From Vampirovibrionales bacterium (GTDB taxonomy: Bacteria > Cyanobacteriota > Vampirovibrionia > Vampirovibrionales > Vampirovibrionaceae), in contig JADJRF010000005.1 of NCBI GenBank assembly GCA_016712355.1, positions 558,001 to 622,000 of the forward strand: a stretch of DNA of 64,000 nt, given 5' to 3'. Both the position numbers and the translations under genes were made by a program. This document shows positions 8,731 to 16,799 of the stretch, piece by piece. Positions within the stretch are counted from its first letter, which is position 1. Every line of letters begins with the position of its first letter. Under the pieces are notes generated by a model. That model worked only from the letters and a program-made list of their open reading frames with translations, was not told where the DNA came from and did not search any database.

Positions 8731-10428
8731 CTGTCTGGATCTATGTGGTTATCAGGGAACGAGTAGGAAAAAAGGGTGTAAATTGAAACTGTTGCGAGAG
8801 ACGGTGTCTGCATCTATGTGGTTATCAGGGAACGAGTAGGTCCGGGCGGCGTCACCTCCCCCGTTGCGGCATTGAGGTGTCTGCATCTATGTGGTTATCA
8901 AGGAACGAGTAGGACCAGCGGATACAGCGACGGCGACCTGCTCATCGGGTGTCTGCATCTATGTGGTTATCAAGGAACGAGTAGGAGAGCGCACTAACAT
9001 TAAACAATACCCCGTCGCCGTGTCTGCATCTATGTGGTTATCAAGGAACGAGTAGGTCCCAAGTGTGTCGAATTGTAAACACGCCTGCAATGTGTCTGCA
9101 TCTATGTGGTTATCAAGGAACGAGTAGGGCGACCAGGTGCTTGCGCTCGCGCGTCGCCTGGGGTGTCTGCATCTATGTGGTTATCAAGGAACGAGTAGGC
9201 CAGACTGTTGAATCCAACCGGCGGGGAGCTGTTGTGTGTCTGCATCTATGTGGTTATCAAGGAACGAGTAGGAGATGAAAAATCATCATGCACCAAATCG
9301 CATTCTGGTGTCTGCATCTATGTGGTTATCAAGGAACGAGTAGGCCAGTTTTCAGGAGCGATTTACGGCCAATATCGCAAGTGTCTGCATCTATGTGGTT
9401 ATCAAGGAACGAGTAGGGGCGCGCAGTTGGAATTATCTCGGGATGAGGCGTTGTGTCTGCATCTATGTGGTTATCAAGGAACGAGTAGGCCGAACTGGCG
9501 GGGATGGCTCGCGCCGATCTTGCCGAAGTGTCTGCATCTATGTGGTTATCAAGGAACGAGTAGGCCGCGAAAGCGCTGACCGCTTAAAATCTTCGTGTGT
9601 GTCTGCATCTATGTGGTTATCAAGGAACGAGTAGGTAGGAGCCGACGAACACCTGTCCTTTAACCTACCCGTGTCTGCATCTATGTGGTTATCAAGGAAC
9701 GAGTAGGTCTGCGTTGCAGGAAAACCTGAAGGCGCAATTGTTGAGTGTCTGCATCTATGTGGTTATCAAGGAACGAGTAGGCACCAGACTGGAGACAAGA
9801 TTGCTGACAAATCCATGTGTCTGCATCTATGTGGTTATCAAGGAACGAGTAGGAAATCAGAAATTTTTAAATGGGCAGGTGATTTATCTGAGTGTCTGCA
9901 TCTATGTGGTTATCAAGGAACGAGTAGGCAGCGTCGAGGTCGATGGCTCTGTCGTTTTTTACAAGTGTCTGCATCTATGTGGTTATCAAGGAACGAGTAG
10001 GCGCGTGGCGTCGTCCATCGTGCCGTCAATATGCTGTGTCTGCATCTATGTGGTTATCAAGGAACGAGTAGGTGCAGCTTGTTGTTGCCGCTTACAAACC
10101 CACCCAGTGTCTGCATCTATGTGGTTATCAAGGAACGAGTAGGGGCTTGACGCCGAATCGTTTCAAAAACTCAACCGCGTGTCTGCATCTATGTGGTTAT
10201 CAAGGAACGAGTAGGTACGCATAAAGGAGACACCACTGATCAGTCCGTGTGTCTGCATCTATGTGGTTATCAAGGAACGAGTAGGTGGATACAACCGGCT
10301 GGTCTGGTACTCCGCTTTTCTGTGTCTGCATCTATGTGGTTATCAAGGAACGAGTAGGTGAATCCATAATATACTATGACAGGAGATAATGGTGTCTGCA
10401 TCTATGTGGTTATCAAGGAACGAGTAGG
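8731..10428 (-). CRISPR. CRISPR array, 24 repeats of 37 bp, 23 spacers
   Basis: The plus-strand repeat begins GTGTCTGCATCTATGTGG and ends GGAACGAGTAGG. Spacers are 33-38 bp and all differ. Repeats 3-24 are identical; repeat 1 (8731-8767) has three changes and repeat 2 (8804-8840) one, so the low-coordinate end is the old, leader-distal end. The array is therefore read on the minus strand, in the same direction as the cas genes, and the crRNA repeat ends in GCAGACAC-3'. New spacers should enter at 10428. No spacer was recognised as matching elsewhere in the window by eye; spacer origins need a search. Confidence 0.98.
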
Positions 10429-10570
10429 CCTGACAGCCAAAACACAGGCCCAGCCTTCACCAAATGAAGCATTTTCGAGGATCTTGATTTTGTGAGCTTC
10501 ATGATGGCATTGGAATCCCTCATAAAACGGCCAAGAAGCAAGAACTCTCTAAAAGACGAGGACCGCTTGG
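10429..10570 (-). promoter_or_regulatory. Putative CRISPR leader
   Basis: This stretch separates the newest repeat from the T-run that ends the candidate tracrRNA. It is the expected leader position by array polarity and cas gene direction. A small hairpin CTTCAT/GTGAAG (minus strand, near 10460) is visible. No strong promoter could be fixed, so the array may be read through from upstream. Confidence 0.55.
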
Positions 10571-10757
10571 AAAAACCCATCCACCGCGACCCTCGCAAAA
10601 CCACATAGAAACAGGGCAGATAGAAGCTTACGGCCAGTACCCAAACTGAGGCTTCCACCCCGCCGGTGACCGCTTAGCAAACACATTCATCTGCCTAGCC
10701 AAATAACCCACATCCAAAAAGATATAAGTTACCAAGCACCTCGCCTATAGCGGAAGT
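10571..10757 (-). ncRNA. Candidate tracrRNA between cas2 and the array
   Basis: The minus strand at 10609-10599 reads TCTATGTGGTT, identical to 11 nt of the CRISPR repeat's plus strand. An RNA made in the cas direction would therefore pair with the crRNA repeat. Extended over 10581-10609 the match is about 21 of 28 positions with one gap; a further TCTGC (10620-10616) matches across a short insertion. A T5 run follows at 10575-10571. A promoter-like TTTACG-N17-TATAAT sits just upstream in the cas2 3' end. The anti-repeat lies near the RNA 3' end, as in Cas12b and Cas12f tracrRNAs. RNA ends are inferred. Confidence 0.7.
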
Positions 10758-10759
10758 GT

Positions 10760-11071
10760 TTAGATTATAAGACATGAATCCTCATGCGTAAAGTCCCATG
10801 ATTGTCCATAGACTTTCATTTGCTTCCGACAAGATTCACACATGGGAATGCAAACGAGCTGATCTTCATTCGCCTTGATAATGGGTGAAACCTTGCGCAA
10901 AAAAGTTATGAACTTGCGCTGAGTCATGCGCGCCTCAAATACGCTGTACTGCTGAGGCAAACCATACTGTTTACAGATTTTATGGACGTGACGCAGACGC
11001 TTGGCATCCCGAATATCATACATTATCAGGTATGTCCGTTCATGAAGCATTTTTTGAGTATGGGACGACAT
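10760..11071 (-). CDS. cas2: Cas2 adaptation protein
   Basis: A 103-residue protein with the Cas2 ferredoxin-like start TYLIMYDIRDAKRLRHVHKI (Asp19 and Asp22 are the metal-site candidates) and the second-helix block YGLPQQYSVFEARM. It forms the dimeric core of the Cas1-Cas2 spacer integrase. A GGAGG ribosome-binding site lies 7 nt before the ATG, and only 3 nt separate it from the cas4-cas1 stop. Length is normal. The C-terminal cysteine pair (CESCRKQ) is a minor variant. It is the last protein gene of the cas operon before the array. Confidence 0.95.
   Translation of the reverse strand: MSSHTQKMLHERTYLIMYDIRDAKRLRHVHKICKQYGLPQQYSVFEARMTQRKFITFLRKVSPIIKANEDQLVCIPMCESCRKQMKVYGQSWDFTHEDSCLII
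10764..10792 (-). promoter_or_regulatory. Promoter candidate for the tracrRNA
   Basis: On the minus strand, TTTACG (10792-10787), a 17-bp spacer and a perfect TATAAT (10769-10764) lie within the last codons of cas2. Transcription would start near 10757, right after the cas2 stop codon, and run into the anti-repeat. Confidence 0.6.
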
Positions 11072-11074
11072 GGC

Positions 11075-12670
11075 TTACCTCCACCGGAAAGGTTTCCAGA
11101 GATCCAGACCACTCAGCAAAGCATAGTTCAGCAAACGCGCCTCAACATGAATCGCTCGCTGGTAAAGAGTGTCATATCCAAACGTAGGATGTTTGATGGA
11201 AGTTCGCAATCGTTCAAACAGTGCTTGTACAAATGCTTTACGGACGTTTGGCTTCATAGTGCAGGACGAACCCACAATCTCAAAATCGCTTGGCGCACAT
11301 TGACGCCTGTTCAGAAAGCCCAAAACGGCAGCATCCACCACAGGCGTCCTATATATTTCCATCAAGTCCAGGGCCAACGATGGCTTACCGTGCTTCAAAC
11401 CATGGTAAAAGCCCAGATACGGATCTAGCCCTGCCAACTCGCATCCCGTCATCACCTGTTGCATTAGGAGAGCATAACCAAAGCTAAGCAGGCTGTTGAT
11501 CGGATCCGGGTTCGGGTGCTTTTGCCGACCCAGCCATTGAAAAGGGGCGTCTTCGCCCAGCATACGGGAGAAACCGGCATAGTAGTTTTTGGCCGCTTCG
11601 CCCTCAATACCCATCAGCGCCTGAATAGATTTCGCTGTGCTCACAGCTTTGCCTGCACGGGTTAAAGCATTTACGGCATCATCTTCAATACTCAAATGTC
11701 GTCGCAGCCAGACTCTTTGGTTATGCAATTTTGCCGAAATCAAGGTTTTTGATAGATCGAAACAGATTGCATCATCCTGAAACTGCCCATACTGAGCCAT
11801 ACGGGTCATCACGTTTCGCGTAGGGGAGCCATACAGGCTACCCTGCCAACGGCCTGAAAAATCAAGCAACATAATCGGAATTTTCTTTTTGGCGCAGTTC
11901 TCAAGCAGGCTACTGGTGCAACTGGCCGGTTGTTGAATCACCAACTGGTTAATACGATCCAAGCCAATAGAGATTTTTTTATCCTGCCCCATCTCCGTAA
12001 TTTGAAGGCTCCCTTCCTTCACTGAAAGCTTGCTACCCGGGCGATCTATATAAACTGCCTGCCCTTCAACATGCGGCGCTAAAATCGTTTTGGCTTCCGC
12101 AGGAGAAGGAGTCCCTTGAAGCTCATCCGGCAAACAATTACGGTATTGATTGCACCCCAGGCAGGCTTTTCTATTTTCCAGTGGCAGGGGAAGCGCTTTA
12201 GCATTAAGCAGACAGGCGGCCTTCTCAATGGTCTGACAGGTTTCTTCTCGCAGAGAGCAAGAGAAATCCACCTGCACCCGTTCACGCGTTTGTTGGTACC
12301 AGATATAGCCATAACGCACCGGAATTTTTTCAACCGCTTCTAACAGCAACGCCATCGCGCACAGTTGAACCGCATGTCCCGGCCATGGCAAGCCATCTGG
12401 AAGTGGGTGTCCTCTTTTGTATTCTATGGGAACGCCTTCTTCCCGATACACGTCGATCCGTCCACACAGACCCAATACCGGACTTTCCAGAAACACCTCT
12501 TCTGTTGCCAGTTTGTCATGCAAGAAACGACCTTCCTCGCTAGGAATGTTCGATCCTTCGCAGCCCAGCACGGCCTCCAAAAAGAGCAAACGCGGGCAAA
12601 ACAGATAGGTGTTCAATTGGCTAGCGCTTATCATCACCTTGCTGAAGCTTGGCAATTCTTGGCCGGTCAT
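11075..12670 (-). CDS. cas4-cas1: Cas4-Cas1 fusion protein
   Basis: 531 residues from ATG 12670, which overlaps the effector stop as ATGA (coupling); an upstream ATG at 12706 is possible. Residues ~10-195 are Cas4: Cys25 (YLFCPRL), RecB-type GRIDV (Asp73) and IEYKRG (Glu83, Lys85), and the Fe-S cysteines 170, 173 and 179 (CLGCNQYRNC). From ~205 Cas1 follows: beta-rich N-domain, then MGIEGEAAKNYY with catalytic Glu356, GFYHGLKHGKPSLALDLME with His423 and Asp435/Glu438. Cas4 trims prespacers and selects PAMs; Cas1 integrates them. Fused Cas4-Cas1 is typical of type V-B and some type I-G loci. All key residues are intact, so the module looks active. Confidence 0.96.
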   Translation of the reverse strand: MTGQELPSFSKVMISASQLNTYLFCPRLLFLEAVLGCEGSNIPSEEGRFLHDKLATEEVFLESPVLGLCGRIDVYREEGVPIEYKRGHPLPDGLPWPGHAVQLCAMALLLEAVEKIPVRYGYIWYQQTRERVQVDFSCSLREETCQTIEKAACLLNAKALPLPLENRKACLGCNQYRNCLPDELQGTPSPAEAKTILAPHVEGQAVYIDRPGSKLSVKEGSLQITEMGQDKKISIGLDRINQLVIQQPASCTSSLLENCAKKKIPIMLLDFSGRWQGSLYGSPTRNVMTRMAQYGQFQDDAICFDLSKTLISAKLHNQRVWLRRHLSIEDDAVNALTRAGKAVSTAKSIQALMGIEGEAAKNYYAGFSRMLGEDAPFQWLGRQKHPNPDPINSLLSFGYALLMQQVMTGCELAGLDPYLGFYHGLKHGKPSLALDLMEIYRTPVVDAAVLGFLNRRQCAPSDFEIVGSSCTMKPNVRKAFVQALFERLRTSIKHPTFGYDTLYQRAIHVEARLLNYALLSGLDLWKPFRWR

Positions 12671-15330
12671 ACCGAAAGATCTGTCCGATAGCGGGCGAAG
12701 AGCCATTGTTGCAAATCATCAGCAATAACTTTGCGCTCATCAACAGACGGAAGTGCCGATTGATGAGCGGCTCTAAACCCTCGCAGTGCAATATTCTTAG
12801 CAGCATTGGCATCCGCCTGAATCATATATCGGGTGTTTTGATTGCCAGGCTCTTTTTTGCCACAACATTTGTCATTGCTACACAAAAACCAGTCGCCTCC
12901 TCTAGCCACCAACGGTAATGGGCTGTCCCCAAGATCTGGGCTCACGTAGCCTTTTTCTTGATCACGCCGCCATTTGGCTTTCTTGTAAAAATTAAATCGG
13001 ACGCCCCATGAGCCACACTGGTTACAGGTCTGAGAACTGAAGGCTGCAGATACCGCATAGCAATTCATGCTGCCTCCGTCGCAAAGCATTTTTAGAAAAT
13101 CGAACGTTTTTTGGGCAGCCCATACTTGAAGACGACGGTTTTCGCTACGTTCCTGACGAACAGTCATCCGATAGCTTTCCAGATTCTCGTGAACAATTCC
13201 CTTACACCCATTACGCTGCGCCAACTTAAAAATCACTCCCGCGAGTTGCTTGTAATGCAAATCCCGACAATGCCGAACGTAGGTGTTCAAAATTTTAAAC
13301 GTCTCCTGACCCCGGGTAAAGGATTGGCCCGAAGAGAGTTTTCCATCCGGCTGCTTCGTTCGCAGATAGTCAGAATGCCGTTTTTTAAGATTCCGACGCT
13401 TGTATTGTCGCACTTTTTCGGAATGCTGAATTGCCCGAAAACCGGCTCCACCTGGCAATCGTAGCCATTGATAAAACACAGCGCCGCCGAGCCCTCGTTT
13501 GCCTCGTTTAAATATAAACGGCACAAATTTTACCAGCGCAACCGGACATTCCGGATCCCCGGTATACTCTCCTATCGCAATAATCGCGTCCGATTTTTGG
13601 CCCAAGTCGAAGGCAAGAATCCGGGTGCCGGGCTCATAGCCGCCGATTGATCCTTCGGTCTTCATTTTTGGGTTGTAGCGCGCGTAATACGTATAACGAA
13701 AATGCAGATAAAAGCCCCGATGAGGCTTATAAATCAAGTTCCCACCATGAATTTCAACAGGAAACGTTTCGCCGCTCTTTGAATCCGTCCAATAGTGCAG
13801 CGTTTCTTCGCGATACAGACGCTGATCATTGTCATCCATATTCCAGCTGAAAGCCAGTTGGCCATCCAACCCCTTTTTCCAATAGCCTTCTGGAATTCGG
13901 AACACCTGAGCCGACCGCAAAGTACGCAGACGATCATCCAGCTTCACCCGCAAACGATAGTCCTGCCAAGCGTTTGTCCCAGGATGAATCAGCTTGACCG
14001 TTAATTCGATGGTGGCAGGAGCCACCACGCTCAGGTGTTTATACCGAAAACAGCCGCTCTTCGAGAAAGTAATCCATTCCGGGCGAAATGCCGGATCCGG
14101 GTAACGCAAGGCAGGAGGGCGCCTGAACTCTTGATATTTTTTACCATCAAATTGTCGATAACGACTCAGAACAGAAAACCAGCCATTTTTATTGAATAAT
14201 ATCGGATTCAGGGCCTTGAGACGCTCAACAAAAAAATCCCGGCCTCGCCGATGCCCCAGCAGAACAGAAAGAGACTCAAAATCCGGCAATTGGGTGCCAC
14301 GCCGTCGAATCCCATCCCACTGGTTCCGACTGTCCCGATCCGCCATGGGAGAGGCAAAATCCACGCCAAAAAATCCCTGACCCCCTACCTGATCTATAAG
14401 CTGAAGAAAATTCGGATCCCGCTCCCACCGCCGGGGCAAGCAATAGATCTCACGATCCCGGCGCTCTTGCCCAACCTGCTGACGAAAACGCTGGAGCATA
14501 TCCTTGTACTGCATCAAGAAATCGCCATGAGCCGCCTCAAATTGGCGCTTTTGAGCCAGCCAATTATTTTTACCCAGGGCATCTTGACTAAATAAATAGT
14601 AGGCCCTTTCCAGAGCATCCATGATGTCAGGATCTTGAAGCCGATATTGATGCAGCATCCCTAAGCGCGCCTTAAGGGGCCCGATTTTCAGGGCCAAGAG
14701 CTCCTGCAAAGAATCAAACTGCCCCGTCCCATCCGAATCCAGATAATCCCGACATTCCTTCAGGAACTTGACGGCCTTTTTAACAAATTCATCCCGTTCC
14801 AACAACGCCAACGGAGCTTCTTTACCCTCTCTCCAGAGTGCTTTCAGCTCCAGATAGCTCTTAATTTTTTCAATGGCTGCCTGATTAACCTCCATGATCA
14901 TGCCAGAGCCGCCAACACTATCCATTAGCGACCCAAAAACACCCCGACGCTCATACCACCGATCCCCCCGCTTCTTACACATCAGGAACATCTCCCGCAT
15001 ATCAGGAGCTTTGCTGTAAGCGCTATGGGTGGGATTTGCACGAGAAACCTCTAACGTAAACGGATTCGCAAAATGGGTCGCGCACTTACCCGCAGGCGAG
15101 ATATTCAAGAGGGCCCAGCGGGTCAGCTGAGCAAATTCCGGATTGTTTTTATCTCCCAATACCCGCGCTATTCGGATCATTACCTCACGCACAAGACGGT
15201 TAAACTCCGTATGGGTATGTAGCAAAGCCTGCCCGATCCTCTCTTGAGGGTCGAGCGCCTGAATTTTTCCCCGGTAACAGCGGCTAACTTCGAAGCCCTT
15301 AATGTCTTCAGGGGACAACGTGATCATCAT
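12667..15330 (-). CDS. cas12: Compact Cas12-type (class 2 type V) effector nuclease
   Basis: 887 residues from ATG 15330; the ribosome-binding site GAGAGAGGG ends about 5 nt upstream. The C-terminal third is a split RuvC nuclease: RuvC-I ILAFDLGQKSDA (Asp575), RuvC-II GIVHENLESY (Glu715), RuvC-III IQADANAAKNIAL (Asp840). Between II and III lies a TnpB-like zinc ribbon, TCNQC (Cys769, Cys772) and FLCSNDKCC (Cys817, Cys822/823). The N-terminal ~550 residues match nothing I can name and should hold the REC/wedge parts. The cas4-cas1 and cas2 neighbours resemble type V-B, but Cas12b is usually ~1,100-1,300 aa. The length is nearer Cas12l or Cas12h. Subtype is left open; RNA-guided DNA cleavage is inferred. 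Confidence 0.9.
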   Translation of the reverse strand: MMITLSPEDIKGFEVSRCYRGKIQALDPQERIGQALLHTHTEFNRLVREVMIRIARVLGDKNNPEFAQLTRWALLNISPAGKCATHFANPFTLEVSRANPTHSAYSKAPDMREMFLMCKKRGDRWYERRGVFGSLMDSVGGSGMIMEVNQAAIEKIKSYLELKALWREGKEAPLALLERDEFVKKAVKFLKECRDYLDSDGTGQFDSLQELLALKIGPLKARLGMLHQYRLQDPDIMDALERAYYLFSQDALGKNNWLAQKRQFEAAHGDFLMQYKDMLQRFRQQVGQERRDREIYCLPRRWERDPNFLQLIDQVGGQGFFGVDFASPMADRDSRNQWDGIRRRGTQLPDFESLSVLLGHRRGRDFFVERLKALNPILFNKNGWFSVLSRYRQFDGKKYQEFRRPPALRYPDPAFRPEWITFSKSGCFRYKHLSVVAPATIELTVKLIHPGTNAWQDYRLRVKLDDRLRTLRSAQVFRIPEGYWKKGLDGQLAFSWNMDDNDQRLYREETLHYWTDSKSGETFPVEIHGGNLIYKPHRGFYLHFRYTYYARYNPKMKTEGSIGGYEPGTRILAFDLGQKSDAIIAIGEYTGDPECPVALVKFVPFIFKRGKRGLGGAVFYQWLRLPGGAGFRAIQHSEKVRQYKRRNLKKRHSDYLRTKQPDGKLSSGQSFTRGQETFKILNTYVRHCRDLHYKQLAGVIFKLAQRNGCKGIVHENLESYRMTVRQERSENRRLQVWAAQKTFDFLKMLCDGGSMNCYAVSAAFSSQTCNQCGSWGVRFNFYKKAKWRRDQEKGYVSPDLGDSPLPLVARGGDWFLCSNDKCCGKKEPGNQNTRYMIQADANAAKNIALRGFRAAHQSALPSVDERKVIADDLQQWLFARYRTDLSV

Positions 15331-15392
15331 CAAGACCCTCTCTCAAGTATCAGCATGTCAAAGTGTCTGACTTCATGTGGTTTTCACAAGAG
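15331..15392 (-). ncRNA. CreR-like degenerate repeat and pseudo-spacer upstream of cas12
   Basis: The plus strand at 15363-15385 (GTGTCTGACTTCATGTGGTT, then TTCA) is a decayed CRISPR repeat in the same orientation as array repeats: 7 identical bases, a 5-base gap region, then 8 identical. Read on the minus strand it gives a crRNA-like repeat end (GTCAGACAC) followed by a pseudo-spacer starting TTTGACATGCTGATACTTG. The first 11 nt of this also occur at 15436-15426 in the effector promoter, next to ATTG on the 5' side. That is the layout of CreR RNAs, which guide their own effector to repress cas genes. An alternative is a plus-strand tracrRNA. Confidence 0.6.
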
Positions 15393-15436
15393 TACAATGA
15401 GATGGCGCATGATGTCAATTCTAATAGCATGTCAAA
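15389..15436 (-). promoter_or_regulatory. cas operon promoter with pseudo-spacer target site
   Basis: On the minus strand TTGACA (15418-15413) is followed after 18 bp by a weak TACTCT (15394-15389); a second TTGACA lies at 15435-15430. The 11-bp match to the pseudo-spacer spans 15436-15426 with TTG directly 5', and an R-loop extending from it would cover the -35 box. Transcripts from here would begin inside the degenerate repeat. Confidence 0.5.
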
Positions 15437-15475
15437 CAATTTTTAGGGGCTTGAAGAAACCCAAAACTTTGTTCT

Positions 15476-16651
15476 CTACCCGCCTGACAACGACAACGTA
15501 TTGAGCCGCGCTAGCATGCGAGGAACCGAGGGCTTGAGGTAGATTTGCGTCGTATTCAAGTGGGCGTGATGAAGTAGATGTTGCGCAGCCAACGTGTCGC
15601 CATTCATGGCGACGGCGGTCGCTACGCTGCGACGCAGGGCGTGCGTGGTGAAGCCCTTTAACCCGAATTTCCGGCCCAGACGCCCCATTCGCTTACTCAA
15701 AGTGTCGCGCGTCAAATGATTGCCACGCTCCCCAATGAACAGGTAGGGCGAATCGACCGCTTTGCGAATTGTAAGATATTCGCGAACAGCCGCCTGCGCG
15801 TCGGGAGGGAAAGGCGAGGTGACCTCTTTACCATACTTGTCGATGGTGGTGATCGAAGGCTGTCCGTTGTTGCGATGTCCGCTGAAATCAAGATCATCGA
15901 GTCGGATATTACAGAGGCCATTGCAGCGGAACGCTGTCAGGTAGCCGACCGTCAGCAGAGCCTTGTTTAAAATACGATCATAGGCAGTGAAGTCCCTGCA
16001 GACGGCGGCAGCGTCGATCAAGGCCTTGATGGCATTGGGTTCAAACACGGCTTGCCGTTTGGTAATGTTGACCGGTTTTGGGCGCTTGACCTTGATACGT
16101 CGCACGATTTCAGAATGATCATAATCTTCATTCTCATACGCCTTGTAATGTTGATACTTGGCTGCGGATAACACCGCATTGAAAAGCTGGCATCGTGTCG
16201 GGTAATAATCATCCCGAGTATCGCCTTTCTGGATCGCCTTGTCTTGATAATAACGCTCCATACGATCCAGATTTTCGGGCGAGATCTCCCCAAAATAACT
16301 CAAAAAGAATCGAACGCCTTTGACATAATTAAGAACGGTTCTATCTGAGGCGCGAACGCCCAGCAAGACCCCACGCCGTAATTGGAAACGATAGTCCTCA
16401 AAATCAAACTGCGCTTCAAGCGGTAGAACTGCAACGGCTGCAGGCGCTGGCGGCTGACGCTTCTTTTTACCCGCATTAGCTTTTTTGAATGCGATATAAT
16501 CCGGATGATAGGGCAAAATTGCGTAAGTCGTTCGCTCGCCAATCGACAGAATATGATGCGGCAATCGACCCGCGCGACAGAGATTGACAACCTGGCGGGG
16601 AGAAACGCCCAAATCTTGGGCGGCTTTGGTAGTGGTGAGTGTCAGCGTCAT
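15476..16651 (-). CDS. int: Tyrosine recombinase (element integrase) with N-terminal HTH
   Basis: 391 residues from ATG 16651, preceded by AGGAG/AAGGA; an ATG at 16675 upstream is in frame but overlaps that site. The N-terminal ~50 residues form a MerR/AlpA-like helix-turn-helix (KAAQDLGVSPRQVVNLCRAG). A SAM-like core-binding domain follows (YVKGVRFFLSYFGEISPENL). The catalytic domain shows TAFRCNGLCNIRLDDL (Arg), TIDKYGKE (Lys), HALRR (His337, Arg340), LLHH (His362) and TTQIYL with nucleophile Tyr371. All catalytic residues are present. It lies next to the right attachment core, as expected for the enzyme that integrates and excises the element. Confidence 0.93.
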   Translation of the reverse strand: MTLTLTTTKAAQDLGVSPRQVVNLCRAGRLPHHILSIGERTTYAILPYHPDYIAFKKANAGKKKRQPPAPAAVAVLPLEAQFDFEDYRFQLRRGVLLGVRASDRTVLNYVKGVRFFLSYFGEISPENLDRMERYYQDKAIQKGDTRDDYYPTRCQLFNAVLSAAKYQHYKAYENEDYDHSEIVRRIKVKRPKPVNITKRQAVFEPNAIKALIDAAAVCRDFTAYDRILNKALLTVGYLTAFRCNGLCNIRLDDLDFSGHRNNGQPSITTIDKYGKEVTSPFPPDAQAAVREYLTIRKAVDSPYLFIGERGNHLTRDTLSKRMGRLGRKFGLKGFTTHALRRSVATAVAMNGDTLAAQHLLHHAHLNTTQIYLKPSVPRMLARLNTLSLSGG

Positions 16652-16799
16652 AAACGTTATTCCTTCTCCTATCATTAGCCCGGATCGCTGTTTAAACCGC
16701 TTCCTCCGCAGAGAGGAGATCCGATCAGAAACTTCCGGAAACAGAAATTTTTGAAAAAGAAATCCTTTCAGGGAAAGGCTTTCAGACGGTCACCGACCC
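16652..16799. other. Right end of the integrative element
   Basis: Non-coding stretch between the recombinase start and the right core. It holds a perfect 6-bp inverted repeat CCTTTC-AGG-GAAAGG (16764-16778) and several A/T runs, suitable for recombinase arm-site binding. No strong promoter reading outward into the tadA remnant or tadB was found. Confidence 0.45.

Noticed and set aside
9063..10142. Open frames with repeated blocks such as VCIYVVIKERVG and CLHLCGYQGTSR
   Set aside because: They are translations of the CRISPR repeats; spacer lengths happen to keep some frames open. No start signal or protein family supports them.
10413..10658. 81-codon minus-strand frame between cas2 and the array
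   Set aside because: It overlaps the last repeat, the leader and the anti-repeat. It has no convincing ribosome-binding site and no family resemblance, so the RNA and leader reading explains it better.
15363..15475. tracrRNA transcribed on the plus strand, divergent from cas12
   Set aside because: The repeat-like sequence could also act as an anti-repeat if read on the plus strand (7 and 8 bp blocks). The exact 11-nt pseudo-spacer match beside a TTN PAM and the better anti-repeat at 10581-10620 favour the CreR reading. Not excluded.
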